A stretch of 49,298 bases of DNA from Bacillota bacterium (GTDB taxonomy: Bacteria > Bacillota > UBA994 > UBA5500), in assembly GCA_012735505.1 (NCBI GenBank), contig JAAYHE010000073.1, forward strand, positions 1-49,298. The letters are read 5' to 3'. The notes below the pieces were generated by a model, which saw only the letters and a program-made list of their open reading frames with translations, did no database searches and was not told the DNA's origin. Positions 30,353 through 41,131 of this stretch are shown in pieces. Position 1 is the stretch's first letter. Every line of letters begins with the position of its first letter. The position numbers were made by a program, and so were the translations under genes.

Positions 30353-31112
30353 GGTAAGTTCTGTCGTAAAAAACTTTCTCTAAACATAAGCCTTGGGGTG
30401 GAGCCGTAGGGCCTGCTTGGCTGCGGTCCCGGCTCCTCAGAATCTGGGGCATTGCCTCGGGGCCGAGCCGCCCACTGCCTACCCAGACAAGTGTACCTAC
30501 CAAGATGCGCACCATGTTATACAAGAAGCCATTACCTTCAACGCAAATAAGCAGGCGCCCAGGTTGTACTTCTCGTACCGATAAGTGACTCAAATTGCGC
30601 ACAGTGTTTTGGACCGAGCTCCCCGCCGCTTGGAAGGCTGCAAAATCGTGTTCACCTTGCAGCATGGCTGCCGCTCGGTGCATAGCGGCCAAATCCAGAG
30701 GACGCGCTACATGATAGCTATAGCGACGCCTCAAAGCTGAAGGTAGCGGCCGATTGATAATCTCGTAAATATACCTTTTGCCAACAGCATCATAACGGGC
30801 ATGAAATTCAGGGGCTACTTCCTCGGCCTGCAAGACAACTATGCTAGGAGGCAAGTTGGCATTGAGGGCATAGGGAATACGCTCCGTCGGAATACGGCTC
30901 GTAGTGTAAAAGTTGCAGACTTGCCCAGCCGCATGCACCCCAGCATCGGTACGGGAAGAACCAGTTACACGCCGAGGCTCTCCTGTTACCCTCAGTATAG
31001 CTGCCTCCAGCTCCCCTTGTATGGTGGGAGCGTTCGGTTGTATCTGCCAGCCATGCCAGTCGGTGCCATCATACTCTACAAGCAATTTGATATTGCGTTC
31101 GTTGCCCTTCAT
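30327..31112 (-). CDS. truA: tRNA pseudouridine(38-40) synthase TruA
   Basis: A 261-residue enzyme isomerising U38-U40 in the tRNA anticodon arm. The catalytic Asp56 lies in TGSSRTDAGVHA; IKLLVEYDGTDWHGWQ and ARYDAVGKRYIYEI are family blocks. The ATG at 31112 overlaps the ecfT stop as ATGA; the longer open frame to 31172 runs inside ecfT. This end of the ecf-truA group is conserved in Firmicutes. Confidence 0.96.
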   Translation of the reverse strand: MKGNERNIKLLVEYDGTDWHGWQIQPNAPTIQGELEAAILRVTGEPRRVTGSSRTDAGVHAAGQVCNFYTTSRIPTERIPYALNANLPPSIVVLQAEEVAPEFHARYDAVGKRYIYEIINRPLPSALRRRYSYHVARPLDLAAMHRAAAMLQGEHDFAAFQAAGSSVQNTVRNLSHLSVREVQPGRLLICVEGNGFLYNMVRILVGTLVWVGSGRLGPEAMPQILRSRDRSQAGPTAPPQGLCLEKVFYDRTYLDTGKTLR

Positions 31113-31918
31113 GCCCACCGCCCCAAATAGAAAGCGATCACGAAAGCTAAGGCTGATAGTGCGAAAGCCCATGCATCAAGGGAAGTATACCGTAAAGCTT
31201 TGAGACGGGTTCTGTTCTTCCCCCCGCGATAAGCCCGAGCTTCCATAGCCATCGCTAATTCATCGGCACGGCGGAAAGCACTGACAAACAAGGGCACCAA
31301 CAAGGGCAGCAAGCTCTTGGCCCTCTGAATCAGGCCGCCCGATTCAAAGTCGGCACCCCGTGCTAACTGGGCACGCATGATTTTGTCGGCCTCGTCAATC
31401 AATGTTGGAATAAATCTCAGCGCAATGGTCATCATCATCGCTAGTTCGTGTGCTGGTAAGCCAACCCGCTCGCCCGGACGCATGATGTACTCCAAGCCAT
31501 CGGTCAAGGCTATCGGCGAGGTGGTTAGGGTGAGGATAGATGTTGCTACTACCAGCAGCACTAGGCGGAAGACCAAAAGAGCCCCTTGGATTAGGCCTTG
31601 ACTATCTACTCGTAAAAAGCCTAACTGCCACAAGGTAACCCCACCGCGGGTGGTAAAGGCATGCAGGATAAAAGTGAGTAGAATAATAAAGGTTAAAGGC
31701 CTTAATCCCTTCAGCATTTGCTTTAGGGGTATTTCGGCTATCTGGGCAATTAAGACCACTAGGGCCGCGAACCACAGATAGGCTAAGAAGCCCTTGACTA
31801 GGAAGAGCACCACAATAAAAGCAAAACTAAGGCCGAGTTTGGTGCGAGGGTCTAATCGATGTACTACCGAGTCGCCAGGGTGATATTGCCCAAAGGAAAT
31901 ATTTCTGAGAACGCTCAT
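31109..31918 (-). CDS. ecfT: energy-coupling factor transporter transmembrane protein EcfT
   Basis: A 269-residue membrane protein with about six hydrophobic segments (for example 28-45, 48-65, 75-92, 120-135, 245-265). It joins the two EcfA ATPases to interchangeable vitamin-binding S subunits. The cytoplasmic coupling helices carry RADELAMAMEARAYRG, the family's Ala-Arg-Gly motif. No S-subunit gene is nearby, so it is probably a shared, group II ECF module. Start overlaps ecfA2 as ATGA. Confidence 0.95.
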   Translation of the reverse strand: MSVLRNISFGQYHPGDSVVHRLDPRTKLGLSFAFIVVLFLVKGFLAYLWFAALVVLIAQIAEIPLKQMLKGLRPLTFIILLTFILHAFTTRGGVTLWQLGFLRVDSQGLIQGALLVFRLVLLVVATSILTLTTSPIALTDGLEYIMRPGERVGLPAHELAMMMTIALRFIPTLIDEADKIMRAQLARGADFESGGLIQRAKSLLPLLVPLFVSAFRRADELAMAMEARAYRGGKNRTRLKALRYTSLDAWAFALSALAFVIAFYLGRWA

Positions 31919-32778
31919 CGCTCTTGCCCCCCGTCTAGCAAGGCAAGAATAGCCTGCTTTGCTTCCTCTACCGTCAGGGCAACCGGCGGCACTGCCAAAC
32001 CCCGCTGACGCAAGGCTATCATCAGTTCGGTCACTTGGGGCACACCCAAACCTATCTCTGCTAATTTCTTGGCATTGGAAAAGACTTGGCGGGGCGGCCC
32101 GTCGGCCACTATTTGCCCTTGTTCTAACACGACGAGGCGGGTGGCTACCCGGGCTATCTCGTCCATGCTATGGGATACGAGAATGATGGTCATCCCACTT
32201 TTGGCATGCAGTGTAGACAGTTGATCCAGCAGTTCATCTCGCCCTCGCGGATCGAGCCCGGCTGTGGGTTCGTCTAGAATGAGAACCTGCGGGCGCATAG
32301 CTAGGACACCGGCAATGGCCACACGGCGCATCTGTCCCCCACTTAATTCAAAAGGGGAACGGTCTTTGAACTCGTCAGGGTCGAGGCCCACCCAGGTCAA
32401 AGCTTCAACCACCCTCTGCTCGATTTCTTCTGGGCTCAATTTTTGGTTAGTAGGGCCAAAAGCCACGTCTTTAAAGACGGTCTCTTCAAAGAGCTGATGT
32501 TCAGGATACTGGAAGACGAGCCCGACCCTTTGGCGTACGGCTTTAAGGTTGGTTTTAGGATCAGCCAAATCTTGCCCAGCAACGAATACTTGTCCGAGCG
32601 CAGGTCGGATTAAACCATTCATGTGCTGAATAAGGGTAGACTTACCACTGCCTGTCTGACCAATTATGCCAACAAATTCGCCCGCGTTAATAGACAGTGT
32701 AATACCATCTAGAGCCCGTACCGCGAAAGGGGTGCCCTCGTTGTACACGTAGCTTAAGTTTTTGATAGCAATCGGCAT
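31915..32778 (-). CDS. ecfA2: energy-coupling factor transporter ATPase EcfA2
   Basis: A 287-residue ABC ATPase. Walker A GQTGSGKST at 40-48, Q-loop VFQYPEHQLF, signature LSGGQMRRVAIAG, Walker B VLILDEPT and the switch His in ILVSHSMDE are all present. The C-terminal EcfA extension is present too. It overlaps the ecfA1 end by 25 bp and ecfT by 4 bp. Paired with EcfA1 it powers vitamin and metal uptake. Confidence 0.95.
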   Translation of the reverse strand: MPIAIKNLSYVYNEGTPFAVRALDGITLSINAGEFVGIIGQTGSGKSTLIQHMNGLIRPALGQVFVAGQDLADPKTNLKAVRQRVGLVFQYPEHQLFEETVFKDVAFGPTNQKLSPEEIEQRVVEALTWVGLDPDEFKDRSPFELSGGQMRRVAIAGVLAMRPQVLILDEPTAGLDPRGRDELLDQLSTLHAKSGMTIILVSHSMDEIARVATRLVVLEQGQIVADGPPRQVFSNAKKLAEIGLGVPQVTELMIALRQRGLAVPPVALTVEEAKQAILALLDGGQER

Positions 32779-33596
32779 AAATGGCTCACCATCTCTTCGA
32801 CTGTTAGGATATCTGTAGGCACGTCGAGACCTGCTTGTTTCAGTGATTTAGCTAAGCTGGTCACCTGCGGTACGTCAAGGCCTAATGCCTGCAAGCGCTC
32901 CCCTTGGGCGAATACCTCGCGATTGGTCCCTTGCAAAACAACGCGGCCTTCGTCAAGCACAATAACACGCTGTGCCTGCACTGCTTCGTCCATATGGTGG
33001 GTAATCAGTACGACTGTCATGCCCTTGGCTCGGTTCAGGCGTAATACCGTTTCCATGACTTCTTTTCGCCCTACCGGGTCCAACATGGCAGTAGACTCAT
33101 CGAGAACAAGCACTCGAGGCTGCATTGCTAATACTCCAGCGATGGCTACCCTTTGTTTTTGCCCGCCAGAAAGCAAGTGGGGCGGGTGCAAGGCATATTC
33201 GCTCATGCGAACCTGTGCTAAAGCCTGGTCGATGCGGCGGCGAATTTCTGCTGGAGGTACTCCTAGATTTTCCGGACCAAAAGCGACATCTTCTTCTACA
33301 ACGGTGGCCACTATTTGATTGTCAGGGTTTTGGAAAACCATGCCTACTGTTTGGCGGATAGCGAAAAGTGAAGCTTCATCTTTAGTGCTAATGCCATCCA
33401 CCCATACCTCTCCCGAGGTAGGGGTTAGGATGGCATTAAAATGTTTCGCTAAAGTAGATTTTCCAGACCCGTTGCGACCAACTATGGCCACAAATTCACC
33501 CTGTTCGATACTCAAGGAGACGCCCTGTAACGCTGTTTTTGGTTGGGGACCATCGTAAGTGAAGGATACCCCTTCCATTCTGATGATAGCGGACAC
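32754..33596 (-). CDS. ecfA1: energy-coupling factor transporter ATPase EcfA1
   Basis: A 280-residue ABC ATPase. Walker A GRNGSGKST at 40-48, VFQNPDNQIV, LSGGQKQRVAIAG and VLVLDESTAMLDP are the motifs; the Ser in DEST instead of DEPT is normal for EcfA1. I choose the GTG at 33596 because AGGAGGG lies 6 bases upstream; a TTG at 33614 precedes that site. It is 18 bp after rplQ, the standard Firmicute junction. Confidence 0.95.
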   Translation of the reverse strand: MSAIIRMEGVSFTYDGPQPKTALQGVSLSIEQGEFVAIVGRNGSGKSTLAKHFNAILTPTSGEVWVDGISTKDEASLFAIRQTVGMVFQNPDNQIVATVVEEDVAFGPENLGVPPAEIRRRIDQALAQVRMSEYALHPPHLLSGGQKQRVAIAGVLAMQPRVLVLDESTAMLDPVGRKEVMETVLRLNRAKGMTVVLITHHMDEAVQAQRVIVLDEGRVVLQGTNREVFAQGERLQALGLDVPQVTSLAKSLKQAGLDVPTDILTVEEMVSHLCRLLSKT

Positions 33597-33614
33597 GGCA
33601 GTCCCTCCTATCAA

Positions 33615-33956
33615 CTACTCTACTAGCTCTAGAATCGCTAAAGGCGCGGCGTCACCCTTACGTATTCCAGTCTTAATAATGCGGGTATAGCCCCCAGGGC
33701 GGTCCGCATAACGAGGGCCTAGCTCGTCAAACACTTTACTAACAACAGTTTCGTCCAAGATATAGGCTAGTGCACGACGACGAGCATGCAGGTCGCCACG
33801 CTTGCCTAGAGTAATCATTTTTTCAGCAATGGATTGTATTGTCTTTGCCCGTGTTTCCGTTGTTTCAATCCGACCATTGGCTAGGAAACTAGTAACCAAA
33901 TTTCGCAGCATTGAACGGCGATGGTTAGTCGGGCGACCTAATTTACGATATGCCAT
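33615..33956 (-). CDS. rplQ: 50S ribosomal protein L17
   Basis: 113 residues, short bacterial form. [20 protein letters not shown] and the C-terminal [21 protein letters not shown] are diagnostic. The ATG at 33956 has GGGGGAGGTG upstream; an in-frame start at 33965 overlaps that site. Last ribosomal gene of the alpha operon, 16 bp after rpoA. Confidence 0.97.
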   Translation of the reverse strand: MAYRKLGRPTNHRRSMLRNLVTSFLANGRIETTETRAKTIQSIAEKMITLGKRGDLHARRRALAYILDETVVSKVFDELGPRYADRPGGYTRIIKTGIRKGDAAPLAILELVE

Positions 33957-33972
33957 GGAGAACACCTCCCCC

Positions 33973-34920
33973 TTAGTCTTCAGGTTTGCGCAAAGATAGC
34001 CCTAGCTCAGCTAATTTCCGATTGACTTCCTCTAGAGACTTCTTGCCGAGATTGCGGACCTTCATCAGATCTTCTTCCGTTTTCTCGATGAGTTCAGACA
34101 CTAGATTAATTCCGGCCCGTTTGAGGCAATTGTAGGAACGGACCGATAGATCGAGTTCTTCAATGGTCATATCTAATGCCCGGTCGCGATCTTCATCCTC
34201 TTCGGAAACTAAAATCTGTTCATGCTGCGCCCGTTCGGTTAAACCGACAAATAATTCAAGGTGGCTAGTCAAGATTTTAGCCCCCACGCTAATGGCCTCT
34301 TCTGGACAGAGGCTACCATCTGTCCAAACCTCCAGGGTCAACTTATCGAGGTCGGTAATATCCCCGCGCCGGGTATTTTCCACCTGATAATTAACCTTCC
34401 TGATAGGCGTAAAGATGGAATCAATCGGAATCACCCCAATAGCCTGCTCGGGGTGCTTATTGCGTTCAGCAGAAACATAACCACGGCCCTGCTTCGCAGT
34501 CATTTCCACAAACAGACGCCCGTCATCCTCCAGATGGGTGATCACTAGGTCGGGGTTTAAGATAGTTACGTCAGCATCACAAATGATGTCTGCCCCAGTG
34601 ACCACCCCTGGCCCTACCTTTTCGATGCGAAGCGTCTTTTCCTCGTCGCTGGAAATGCGTAGCCGGAGTTCTTTCAGGTTGAGGATCATTTCGGTTGTAT
34701 CTTCTACTACTCCTGGAATAGTAGAAAACTCATGGAGAACACCTTCTATTTTGACGGAAGTTATGGCCGCACCTGGTAGCGAAGAGAGTAGCACGCGCCG
34801 TAAAGCGTTCCCCAGGGTCGTACCATATCCCCGTTCCAAAGGCTCAATTACGAAACGCCCATAAGTCTTCTCCTCATTAACCTCTGCGCACTCGATCTTT
34901 GGCTTCTCAATCTCGATCAT
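33973..34920 (-). CDS. rpoA: RNA polymerase subunit alpha
   Basis: 315 residues. The N-terminal domain (about 1-230), which dimerises and assembles the enzyme, shows [28 protein letters not shown]. The C-terminal domain (about 245-310), which contacts UP elements and activators, shows [22 protein letters not shown] and [16 protein letters not shown]. An acidic linker ([12 protein letters not shown]) joins them. The ATG at 34920 has AAGGAGGG upstream. Confidence 0.98.
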   Translation of the reverse strand: MIEIEKPKIECAEVNEEKTYGRFVIEPLERGYGTTLGNALRRVLLSSLPGAAITSVKIEGVLHEFSTIPGVVEDTTEMILNLKELRLRISSDEEKTLRIEKVGPGVVTGADIICDADVTILNPDLVITHLEDDGRLFVEMTAKQGRGYVSAERNKHPEQAIGVIPIDSIFTPIRKVNYQVENTRRGDITDLDKLTLEVWTDGSLCPEEAISVGAKILTSHLELFVGLTERAQHEQILVSEEDEDRDRALDMTIEELDLSVRSYNCLKRAGINLVSELIEKTEEDLMKVRNLGKKSLEEVNRKLAELGLSLRKPED

Positions 34921-34980
34921 ATTGGCGTTAACCCTCCTTACTTCCCCATCTTCGCTCCGGTTGACTGCTCGAGGGTGCCA

Positions 34981-35610
34981 TTATCTAGAGTATCTTTCTA
35001 CGATGTATTGCTCCTGAACCGGAATATCTATTTCACTACGCTCAGGCAGACGCACAACTCGGCCAGCCATGTTCGCCGCATCTAGAGTTAACCATTCCGG
35101 TGGGCGGCGGTCCCCTAAAACCTCACTGAGGTTCTTGAAATAGGTCTTGCTGCGACTGGATTCGCGCACCGTAATTTCATCGTTTTCTTTAACCAAGTAT
35201 GAAGGAATATCGACCTTCCTGCCATTTACAGCAAAATGGCCATGGTTAACCAGTTGCCGTGCCTGACTGCGAGAATCAGCAAAACCAAGACGGTATACGA
35301 CATTATCTAAACGTAGTTCCAACAGCTGCAAAAGACGTTCACCGGTTACGCCTTTAGAACGGTTGGCTTCTGCGTAATACCTACGGAACTGTCTTTCCAG
35401 TACGCCGTAAATGCGACGAGCTTTCTGCTTTTCGCGTAACTGCAAACCATAGTCAGTCACGCGGCCGCGGCGTCTCTGACCATGCTGCCCCGGCGGATAC
35501 GGCCGCTTAGCTACGGGGCACTTATCAGAATAGCAGCGTTCTCCCTTAAGAAATAGCTTGGTACCTTCGCGTCGGCATAGACGACATACCGGTCCTGTAT
35601 ATTTAGCCAC
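34981..35610 (-). CDS. rpsD: 30S ribosomal protein S4, zinc-binding form
   Basis: 209 residues. Cys9, Cys12, Cys26 and Cys31 form the zinc site of the C+ form. The S4 RNA-binding domain (about 97-160) contains [27 protein letters not shown]4 nucleates 30S assembly. The start is a GTG at 35610 with GGAGGTG upstream at a long spacing of 11. Confidence 0.97.
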   Translation of the reverse strand: MAKYTGPVCRLCRREGTKLFLKGERCYSDKCPVAKRPYPPGQHGQRRRGRVTDYGLQLREKQKARRIYGVLERQFRRYYAEANRSKGVTGERLLQLLELRLDNVVYRLGFADSRSQARQLVNHGHFAVNGRKVDIPSYLVKENDEITVRESSRSKTYFKNLSEVLGDRRPPEWLTLDAANMAGRVVRLPERSEIDIPVQEQYIVERYSR

Positions 35611-35634
35611 TTATGCATACACCTCCGTTCTTCC

Positions 35635-36030
35635 TTAAACTCTCCGCCGTTTAGGCGGGCGACAACCGTTATGCGGAACTGGAGTGACATCCTTGATCAT
35701 ACTCACTTCCAATCCGGCAGCTTGTAGTGAGCGAATAGCGGCCTCGCGCCCACTCCCAGGTCCCTTAACACGCACTTCCACTTCGCGCATGCCATGCTCC
35801 ATAGCAGCCTTGGCAGCCGTCTCGGCTGCAATGCCTGCAGCAAAGGGAGTACTCTTACGCGAGCCTTTGTAGCCAACGTTTCCGGCGCTAGACCAAGAAA
35901 TGGTGGCACCAGCTTTGTCGGTTATGGTAACAATAGTATTGTTAAAGGTGGAACGAATATGAGCAATACCGAACTCGACATTCTTTCGTTCGCGCCGTCT
36001 CGTTCTGCTTGAACCTCTTCTTCTTGCCAT
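35635..36030 (-). CDS. rpsK: 30S ribosomal protein S11
   Basis: 131 residues. [26 protein letters not shown] and the C-terminal [18 protein letters not shown] are S11 signatures; it lines the mRNA exit region of the platform. It lies 21 bp after rpsM. The basic N-terminus ([20 protein letters not shown]) is typical of Clostridia. Confidence 0.98.
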   Translation of the reverse strand: MARRRGSSRTRRRERKNVEFGIAHIRSTFNNTIVTITDKAGATISWSSAGNVGYKGSRKSTPFAAGIAAETAAKAAMEHGMREVEVRVKGPGSGREAAIRSLQAAGLEVSMIKDVTPVPHNGCRPPKRRRV

Positions 36031-36051
36031 TAGCTACATTTACCCCCTTTC

Positions 36052-36423
36052 CTATTTGCGACGACGGACGCCGACCGTCTTCGCTTTACCCTTGCGAGTG
36101 CGCGCGTTAGTCTTAGTGCGTTGGCCACGCACTGGCAAGCCTCGCCGGTGGCGCAAGCCACGATAGCAGCCAATTTCCATCAGCCTGCGAATGTTAAAGT
36201 TGATCTCGCGCCGCAGGTCGCCTTCTACCTGGTAGTCTCTATCGATAACTTCACGTAGACGATTGACTTCGTCTTCGGTCAAATCACGTACACGCGTGTT
36301 CGGATCGACGCCAGTCTTCTCGAGGATCTCTTTCGACCGGCTGTGGCCTACACCAAAAATGTAGGTGAGGGCTATTTCCACCCGCTTGTCGCGGGGCAAG
36401 TCAACGCCGGAAATACGAGCCAT
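36052..36423 (-). CDS. rpsM: 30S ribosomal protein S13
   Basis: 123 residues. [25 protein letters not shown] and [25 protein letters not shown] are S13 signatures; the tail touches tRNA in the P site. The ATG at 36423 has GGAGGTG upstream at a longer than usual spacing of about 12. Confidence 0.98.
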   Translation of the reverse strand: MARISGVDLPRDKRVEIALTYIFGVGHSRSKEILEKTGVDPNTRVRDLTEDEVNRLREVIDRDYQVEGDLRREINFNIRRLMEIGCYRGLRHRRGLPVRGQRTKTNARTRKGKAKTVGVRRRK

Positions 36424-36479
36424 GCTTTGCTCTACACCTCCTATGATAAATCAAACGCTCTATTTATAAGCCTTACGGC

Positions 36480-36593
36480 CTAACCTTGCCTCTGTTTGTG
36501 TTTCGGATTCTCGCAAATGACCATCACACGGCCTTTACGACGAATTAGTTTGCATTTCTCACACATTGGTTTCACAGACGGCCGAACCTTCAT
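36480..36593 (-). CDS. rpmJ: 50S ribosomal protein L36
   Basis: A 37-residue protein, beginning [15 protein letters not shown] and ending NPKHKQRQG. Cys11, Cys14, Cys27 and His32 form the zinc ribbon of the C+ type. The ATG at 36593 has AAGGAGGTGCCATC upstream. It sits 20 bp after infA and 56 bp before rpsM, the standard position. Confidence 0.97.
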   Translation of the reverse strand: MKVRPSVKPMCEKCKLIRRKGRVMVICENPKHKQRQG

Positions 36594-36613
36594 GATGGCA
36601 CCTCCTTCAGCCA

Positions 36614-36832
36614 CTATTTATGCCGGTAGCGTATGCGCCCCCGGGTCAGATCGTATGGGGAAAGTTCTACAGTAACAAGATCGCCCGGCAGAATGCGAAT
36701 GAAGTTGATCCGGATCTTGCCGGAAATATGGGCCATAACCTGGTGGCCATTCTCAAGCTCTACTCGAAACATCGCATTGGGCAAAGCCTCAATTACCCTT
36801 CCTTTGACTTCAATAGCATCTTCTTTTGCCAA
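36614..36832 (-). CDS. infA: translation initiation factor IF-1
   Basis: 72 residues, a single OB fold. [29 protein letters not shown] and [21 protein letters not shown] are diagnostic. It blocks the A site during initiation. The start is a TTG at 36832 with GGGAGGGG upstream; no ATG or GTG fits the family N-terminus. Confidence 0.97.
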   Translation of the reverse strand: MAKEDAIEVKGRVIEALPNAMFRVELENGHQVMAHISGKIRINFIRILPGDLVTVELSPYDLTRGRIRYRHK

Positions 36833-36890
36833 GTGCTCACCCCTCCCTTATGCCCGCCAAAGCAGGTCTAAATTAAGCGTTCCTCAGCTA

Positions 36891-37637
36891 CTAAATCCTA
36901 GTCAGGATTAAGGGGCCGTCTTCTACCAACGCAACTGTATGCTCAGCGTGGGCCGATAAGCTACCATCTGCAGTAACAACGGTCCAGTCATCCGGCATGA
37001 AGTTGATATCGCAAGTCCCTACATTAAGCATAGGCTCTATAGCCAGTACGAGCCCAGGAACAAGCCTAATACCTCGGCCAGGTCGGCCAAAGTTAGGCAC
37101 CTGCGGCGCTTCATGCAGTTTCCGCCCGATTCCATGCCCCACTAAATCCCGTACAACTGAGAAACCTGCAGCTTGGGCATGGGTCTCGATAGCATGGGAA
37201 ATGTCGGATAGTCTCCCGCCTGGTTTGAAGGCTGCGATACCCCGGGCTAAAGCCTCTTCCGTCGTATCGATTAAGCGTTGGGCTAATGGAGATATTTCGC
37301 CAACTGCGAATGTCTTTGCCGTGTCTCCATGATATCCAGATATTTCTGCCCCGATGTCAATACTAATAATATCGCCATCTTGCAATCGTTTCAAACCAGG
37401 AATACCGTGCACAACCTCATTGTTAATAGAGGCGCAAATGCTCGCCGGGAAACCATTGTAGCCTTTAAAAGACGGCTTGGCTCCGTAACTCAAAATGGTT
37501 TTCTCTGCTATAGCATCTAGCTCGCCAGTAGTAACGCCAGGGGCGATGGCTTTGGCAACCTCTGCGAGGGCCAGAGCGGCAATGCGCCCCGCGTCCTTCA
37601 TAAGCTCGAGTTCCCGCTCGGTCTTGAGGGTGATCAT
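36891..37637 (-). CDS. map: type I methionine aminopeptidase
   Basis: A 248-residue metalloenzyme removing initiator methionine. Metal ligands lie in [17 protein letters not shown] (two Asp), [12 protein letters not shown] (His), LAIEPMLN (Glu) and the C-terminal [11 protein letters not shown] (Glu region). Its ATG overlaps the adk stop as ATGA. There is no KOW-domain gene between map and infA, unlike some relatives. Confidence 0.97.
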   Translation of the reverse strand: MITLKTERELELMKDAGRIAALALAEVAKAIAPGVTTGELDAIAEKTILSYGAKPSFKGYNGFPASICASINNEVVHGIPGLKRLQDGDIISIDIGAEISGYHGDTAKTFAVGEISPLAQRLIDTTEEALARGIAAFKPGGRLSDISHAIETHAQAAGFSVVRDLVGHGIGRKLHEAPQVPNFGRPGRGIRLVPGLVLAIEPMLNVGTCDINFMPDDWTVVTADGSLSAHAEHTVALVEDGPLILTRI

Positions 37638-38278
37638 TGACGTGCCTCCAAATGCTGAGCAATGTCCTGGAACACCTGGTCAATCGCCTGGTCACCATTA
37701 ATACTGACCAATTTCTCTTGCTCTCGATAATAAGCAATTAGAGGCTCTGTTTGCTGCTTGTAAACCTCTAGGCGATTCTTAACAGTGCTGACCGTGTCAT
37801 CGGCACGGTGATGCAAGCGCGCACCACATTGGTCACAGACATCCTCACGCTGAGGCGGATTAAAGTGAATGTGGAATGTTGCCCCACAGTCCTTGCAGAC
37901 GCGTCTGCCAGTGAGGCGTTTTATCAGTTCAGCATCGGGCACCTCTATACTGAGCACTAGGTCGATCGGGTTGTCCTCTAAAATCTGGTCTAGAGCCTCC
38001 GCTTGAGCTATGGTGCGGGGAAACCCATCTAGCAAGAACCCATTGGCGCAGTCTGCCTGTGCTAAGCGCTCACGTACAATCCCGATGGTTACTTCATCTG
38101 GTACTAGTAGCCCCTGGCTCATATACTGTTCGGCTTTTTGCCCCAAAGGGGTGCCAGCCTTAACAGCCTCACGGAACATATCCCCAGTAGAGATATGCGG
38201 TATACGACAATGCTCTGCAATCCGCATAGCTTGCGTACCTTTACCTGCACCAGGCGGCCCTAACAGGATAATATTCAC
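37634..38278 (-). CDS. adk: adenylate kinase
   Basis: A 214-residue enzyme for ATP + AMP to 2 ADP. The P-loop GPPGAGKGT is at 7-15 and LDGFPRT at 83-89. The lid (about 125-160) has the zinc cysteines Cys128, Cys131, Cys148 and Cys151, the Gram-positive form. It lies 11 bp after secY and is coupled to map. Confidence 0.98.
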   Translation of the reverse strand: MNIILLGPPGAGKGTQAMRIAEHCRIPHISTGDMFREAVKAGTPLGQKAEQYMSQGLLVPDEVTIGIVRERLAQADCANGFLLDGFPRTIAQAEALDQILEDNPIDLVLSIEVPDAELIKRLTGRRVCKDCGATFHIHFNPPQREDVCDQCGARLHHRADDTVSTVKNRLEVYKQQTEPLIAYYREQEKLVSINGDQAIDQVFQDIAQHLEARQ

Positions 38279-38289
38279 AGATGCACCTC

Positions 38290-39546
38290 CTAGCGCATAA
38301 ACCCGCCGTAATGCCGCACCGCCATCTGAGCCTCAATTTGTTTCATAGTCTCGAGAGCCACACCAACAACAATCAGAAGGGCGTTACCGCCTAGGCTGAT
38401 GTTGTATTTAAAGACGGCACTAAGAGCTAACGGCATCAAAACGATGATCGAGAGGAAGACAGCACCAACCAAGATTAGCCTGTTGACCACCTTATAAAGG
38501 TAATCTGCCGTTGGCCTACCAGGTCTCAGGCCTGGAATGAAACCTCCCGACTTCTTGAGGTTATCTGCAATATCTTTTGGGCTAAATTGCATGAACGTGT
38601 AGAAATACGCGAACATGATGATAAAGGCAATGTATAGGGCGATGTGCAAAGTCGAGCCAAAGGCAAACCATTCCGCAATACGCTTCGCCCAAGGTTTGTC
38701 GACAAATTGGGTTAACATCTGCGGTAGCGCCAAGAGCGACGAGGCGAAGATAACAGGGATAACGCCTGCTTGGTTAACGCGCAAAGGTATGTGCGTCGTC
38801 TGCCCACCGTACATCCTGCGCCCGACAACTCTCTTAGCGTACTGCACTGGAATACGTCGTTGCCCTTCTTGTACGATAACTACACCAGCAACTACTATCA
38901 AGCCCAAGACGGCCAATAGGAGTACCACGAAGATGTTGAGCACACCTGTTTTTACAGCGGCGTAAAGGGATAAGATTCCACTAGGCACGCGCGACACAAT
39001 GTTGGCAAAAATGATTAGCGAAATTCCGTTGCCAATACCCTTGCTAGTAATCAACTCGCCAATCCACATTAAGACTGCCGTACCAGCAGTGAACGAAAGA
39101 GCAATCAGCAACAAGCTGCCGAAAGAGGTATTTAACACAGCGCCGGTATTGCGCAAGCCAAAGGCTGTGGCAAAACCCTGGATAAAGGCCAAGATGATTG
39201 CTCCATAGCGTGTGTATTGTTCGAGTTTTTTCCGGCCTTCTTCGCCCTCTTTAGCTAGCTGTTCCCAGCTCGGAATAATGACCATCAGCAGGTTAACAAT
39301 GATCGAAGCAGTAATATATGGCCCTATACTCAGAGCAAAAATAGAAAGCTGAGCCAGGGCACCCCCGGAGAGCAGGTCGACAAAACCAAATATGCCTTGG
39401 CTGAACAGCTGTTCTACCGCTGTTGCGTCCAGGCCGGGCACCGTGATATGGGCACCCACCCTAAAGACCAAGAACATTCCGAGGGTAAACAAAATCTTTT
39501 TGCGCAGATCAGCGATCTTCCAGGCATTACGGACCGCTTCAAACAC
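38290..39546 (-). CDS. secY: protein translocase subunit SecY
   Basis: A 418-residue channel protein with ten predicted membrane helices. [41 protein letters not shown] (plug and helix 2 region) and [17 protein letters not shown] are SecY signatures. It starts 1 bp after the rplO stop. Confidence 0.98.
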   Translation of the reverse strand: MFEAVRNAWKIADLRKKILFTLGMFLVFRVGAHITVPGLDATAVEQLFSQGIFGFVDLLSGGALAQLSIFALSIGPYITASIIVNLLMVIIPSWEQLAKEGEEGRKKLEQYTRYGAIILAFIQGFATAFGLRNTGAVLNTSFGSLLLIALSFTAGTAVLMWIGELITSKGIGNGISLIIFANIVSRVPSGILSLYAAVKTGVLNIFVVLLLAVLGLIVVAGVVIVQEGQRRIPVQYAKRVVGRRMYGGQTTHIPLRVNQAGVIPVIFASSLLALPQMLTQFVDKPWAKRIAEWFAFGSTLHIALYIAFIIMFAYFYTFMQFSPKDIADNLKKSGGFIPGLRPGRPTADYLYKVVNRLILVGAVFLSIIVLMPLALSAVFKYNISLGGNALLIVVGVALETMKQIEAQMAVRHYGGFMR

Positions 39547-39547
39547 T

Positions 39548-39991
39548 TTAAACCACCTCGGCCTTGCCGCCAGCGGCTGTTATTTTCTCCTCTGCCGACT
39601 TACTGAAAGCGTTTGCCTGCACCAGCAGGTTCTTCGTTAATTCTCCCTCGCCTAGAACCTTGACGCCATCCTTCAAAGCCTTTACTAGACCGGCCTTACG
39701 CAAGGCTTCTACGTTAACAACGCTGCCTGCCTCAAACCTCTCTAAATCGCCAATATTGACAACGGCATATTCGGTTTTGTAACGCGCATTGCTAAAACCG
39801 CGCTTAGGCACACGGCGCTGCAGGGGTAGCTGTCCTCCTTCAAATCCAGGACGCACTCCGCCGCCGGAACGAGCATTTTGACCGTTGGAACCACGGCCCG
39901 AAGTCTTGCCGTGACCAGATCCTGTACCGCGACCGACTCGCTTCCGTCCCTTAGTGGAACCAGGTGCTGGCTTCAGTTCGGATAAGTTCAC
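39548..39991 (-). CDS. rplO: 50S ribosomal protein L15
   Basis: 147 residues. [32 protein letters not shown] is the flexible basic, glycine-rich N-terminus; [20 protein letters not shown] is the core motif. It assembles late and organises 23S rRNA. 27 bp after rpmD. Confidence 0.98.
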   Translation of the reverse strand: MNLSELKPAPGSTKGRKRVGRGTGSGHGKTSGRGSNGQNARSGGGVRPGFEGGQLPLQRRVPKRGFSNARYKTEYAVVNIGDLERFEAGSVVNVEALRKAGLVKALKDGVKVLGEGELTKNLLVQANAFSKSAEEKITAAGGKAEVV

Positions 39992-40018
39992 TGTCGCACC
40001 TCCTCGCGCATGATTTGT

Positions 40019-40198
40019 CTAAGCTTCAACAACTTTAACCAGGTGGGAGACCTTGTTAAGCATGCCACGGATTGCCGGGCTATCCTCGTGTTCCACCGTC
40101 TGGTGCAACTTGCGCAGCCCTAAGGCTTGCACGGTTAGGCGCTGCTTCTCCGAGCAACCTATCGTGCTTTTCACCAAGGTGATGTATAACTTAGCCAC
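40019..40198 (-). CDS. rpmD: 50S ribosomal protein L30
   Basis: A 59-residue protein starting (M)[19 protein letters not shown] and containing [31 protein letters not shown]: a typical short bacterial L30. The GTG start at 40198 has AGGAGGG upstream. It fills the gap between rpsE and rplO. Confidence 0.97.
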   Translation of the reverse strand: MAKLYITLVKSTIGCSEKQRLTVQALGLRKLHQTVEHEDSPAIRGMLNKVSHLVKVVEA

Positions 40199-40209
40199 GT
40201 CTATCCCTC

Positions 40210-40710
40210 CTAGCCTAACAGCTCTTCTACCGATTTGCCACGCAAGCGGGCAACTTCCTCTGCTCGCTTCAATTGCTTGATGCCTTCGATAGTGGCATAA
40301 GCAGTGTTAATGGCATTTGGCGACCCTAAAGACTTGGTCAAAACATCACGGATACCGGCTAGCTCCAAAATTGGCCTTACAGCTCCGCCAGCAATAACAC
40401 CCGTACCTTCGGAAGCAGGCTTTAGTAAAACTCGAGCTGCTCCAAACCGCCCGATGATCTCGTGCGGGATAGTGGTGTTAACCATGGGCACCGTGATAAT
40501 GTTTTTAATGGCGTTTTCTCTGCCCTTGCGGACCGCATCCACAACCTCCTTGGCTTTGCCAAGACCAACGCCGACATGCCCGTTATGGTCGCCTACAACG
40601 ACAAGAGCGCTAAAGCTTATATCGCGCCCACCTTTGCGGGTCTTGGCGACGCGATTAATCTTAATAACTTGATCTGTCAGATCGAGAGTGCTTGGATCAA
40701 TACGCTCCAA
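40210..40710 (-). CDS. rpsE: 30S ribosomal protein S5
   Basis: 166 residues. [27 protein letters not shown] and [20 protein letters not shown] are S5 signatures; mutations in this region influence accuracy and spectinomycin response in other bacteria. The start is a TTG at 40710 with GGAGGG 9 bases upstream. Confidence 0.97.
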   Translation of the reverse strand: MERIDPSTLDLTDQVIKINRVAKTRKGGRDISFSALVVVGDHNGHVGVGLGKAKEVVDAVRKGRENAIKNIITVPMVNTTIPHEIIGRFGAARVLLKPASEGTGVIAGGAVRPILELAGIRDVLTKSLGSPNAINTAYATIEGIKQLKRAEEVARLRGKSVEELLG

Positions 40711-40735
40711 TGGTGTTTTCCCTCCTTTTTGCCTG

Positions 40736-41104
40736 TTAGAATTTCAGGCCTGCTGCACGCGCTGCTTCAGCTAAAGCAGCAACTCTGCCGTGGTAGAGGT
40801 ACCCACCACGATCGAAGACTACTTCCTTTATGCCTCGCTCTAATGCTTTCTTAGCAACAAGTTCGCCGACCTGTTTAGCGGCTTCAATATTGCCTCCACT
40901 ATTGCGCAGATGCGACAACTCGGGACTTAGCGTGGAAGCGCTAAAAAGTGTGGTCCCTGTCACATCGTCTATTGCCTGAGCGTAAATGTGATTGGAGCTA
41001 CGAAAAACGTTGAGCCTCGGCCGTTCTGGAGTGCCTTTTACCGTTTTGCGTACGCGTGCATGCCGTTTCTTACGAGCCACATTCCTATCTACTTTCTTAA
41101 TCAA
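40736..41104 (-). CDS. rplR: 50S ribosomal protein L18
   Basis: 122 residues. [34 protein letters not shown] and the C-terminal [26 protein letters not shown]-like block identify it. It binds 5S rRNA. The start is a TTG at 41104; no ATG is available. Confidence 0.97.
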   Translation of the reverse strand: MIKKVDRNVARKKRHARVRKTVKGTPERPRLNVFRSSNHIYAQAIDDVTGTTLFSASTLSPELSHLRNSGGNIEAAKQVGELVAKKALERGIKEVVFDRGGYLYHGRVAALAEAARAAGLKF

Positions 41105-41131
41105 CCCTCATTCACTCCTTCCTAGGCCGCA

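Noticed and set aside
36833-36890. KOW-domain ribosome-associated gene between map and infA, present in some Clostridia
   Set aside because: Only 58 bp separate the two genes, so it is absent.
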